Shown: in pieces, positions 6,010 to 6,542 of the stretch
Layout of the letters: each line of letters opens with the position of its first letter
How positions within the stretch are numbered: the first letter of the stretch is position 1
NCBI GenBank assembly: GCA_012842765.1
Contig: DUWJ01000026.1
Location: 1 to 6,542 of the forward strand
Direction: 5' to 3'
From: Bacillota bacterium
GTDB taxonomy: Bacteria > Bacillota > DTU025
DNA length: 6,542 bases
The notes under the pieces: model-generated
Told to the model about the DNA's origin: nothing
Seen by the model: only the letters and a program-made list of their open reading frames with translations
The model's database searches: none
Position numbers and translations under genes: made by a program

Positions 6010-6542
6010 GAGCGACACCTTCCTCTCACAAACTCCCTGGCCCATACATCCGCTTCAACTATGTCATCCAAAGAAGGTTCTTCTATTCGGGGAGATGATT
6101 CCATCGCTTCCATCACGAGGTCCACAATGTCGACGAAACGCACATCACCGTGGAGAAATAGGCGCACAGCCTCCTCATTTGCGGCCGACATGACTGCAGG
6201 AACCACGCCTTTATGCCTCAAAGCTTCATGTCCCAATCCCGCCCCAGGAAACCTGGAAAGATCAGGTTTCTCAAAGGTCAGTTTCCCGATGGAGCTCAAG
6301 TCGAGCTTGGCAGCCAGCCCTTCGACCCTTTCGGGGCATGTCAGGGCATATTGTATCGGAGTGCGCATGTCTGCCGTCCCCAGCTGCGCGATTATCGAGC
6401 CATCGCAGTACTCCACCATTGAATGGATGACGCTTTCGCGGTGGACCACGATATCTATCATCTCCGAATCCACATCGAAAAGCCAGCGAGCTTCTACGAC
6501 CTCCAACGCCTTGTTGATCATCGTGGCCGAATCCACGGAAAT
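5997..6542 (-). CDS. dxr: 1-deoxy-D-xylulose 5-phosphate reductoisomerase (C-terminal part)
   Basis: MEP-pathway enzyme that rearranges and reduces 1-deoxy-D-xylulose 5-phosphate to 2-C-methyl-D-erythritol 4-phosphate with NADPH, in the cytoplasm. Only the last 181 residues are inside the window; the NADPH-binding domain and first half of the catalytic domain lie beyond the right edge (family length is about 380-400). The fragment opens in frame with ISVDSATMINKALEVVEARW, which carries the substrate-binding Ser, Asn, Lys and the metal-ligand Glu equivalent to Ser222, Asn227, Lys228 and Glu231 of E. coli (residues 5, 10, 11 and 14 of the fragment). It continues with HRESVIHSMVEYCDGS, AQLGTADMRTPIQYA, and SAANEEAV, then the C-terminal helical domain. 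A GTG at 6536 is not a start but the Val of ISVDS. The stop overlaps the rseP start by 13 nt. Confidence 0.97.
   Translation of the reverse strand: MSVDSATMINKALEVVEARWLFDVDSEMIDIVVHRESVIHSMVEYCDGSIIAQLGTADMRTPIQYALTCPERVEGLAAKLDLSSIGKLTFEKPDLSRFPGAGLGHEALRHKGVVPAVMSAANEEAVRLFLHGDVRFVDIVDLVMEAMESSPRIEEPSLDDIVEADVWAREFVRGRCRSCTR
6018..6024 (-). promoter_or_regulatory. Ribosome binding site of rseP, inside the end of dxr
   Basis: AGGAAGG within the last codons of dxr, 8 nt before the ATG at 6009. It decides the start of rseP and supports coupling between the two genes. Confidence 0.7.

Noticed and set aside
6009..6045. Longer rseP start at 6045
   Set aside because: It adds a polar 12-residue leader before the first membrane segment, lacks a good ribosome binding site and would overlap dxr by 49 nt. 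The ATG at 6009 has AGGAAGG at 8 nt.

Overview
The window carries six genes, all on the minus strand and tightly packed, so it reads from right to left as one transcription unit: dxr (5' part beyond the right edge), rseP, ispG, proS, a family 2 glycosyltransferase, and polC (3' part beyond the left edge). Gaps between genes are 39 nt or less and dxr/rseP overlap. I see no terminator, promoter, RNA gene, mobile element, repeat array or CRISPR. The plus-strand open frames are all shadows of these genes.

The organism is most probably a member of the Bacillota (Firmicutes) with mid-range GC, outside the low-GC bacilli. The main reason is a PolC-type DNA polymerase III alpha subunit, which is largely a Gram-positive-type enzyme. 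The second reason is gene order: dxr-rseP-(ispG)-proS-polC is a long-conserved Bacillota cluster (Bacillus subtilis has dxr-rasP-proS-polC). The class cannot be fixed from this window.

Right part (4929-6542): Dxr and IspG, steps two and six of the MEP isoprenoid pathway, flank the site-2 membrane protease RseP. Middle (2088-3827): a bacterial-type prolyl-tRNA synthetase with its inserted editing domain. Left (1-2075): a small soluble GT-A glycosyltransferase that is not part of the classical cluster, then the N-terminal 472 residues of PolC. These are housekeeping functions (isoprenoid/lipid carrier supply, envelope proteolysis, translation, replication) linked by co-transcription rather than by one pathway.

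The most notable observation is in polC. Its PHP domain runs uninterrupted from YLVDD to YHVTLLAKN with only 8 residues between, where standard PolC proteins carry an inserted DnaQ-like 3'-5' proofreading exonuclease of roughly 170-190 residues. The frame is open and the flanks are well conserved, so this looks like a genuine exonuclease-less PolC. All seven PHP metal-ligand positions that fall inside the window are intact. No wholly new system is evident; the remainder is an ordinary conserved core region.
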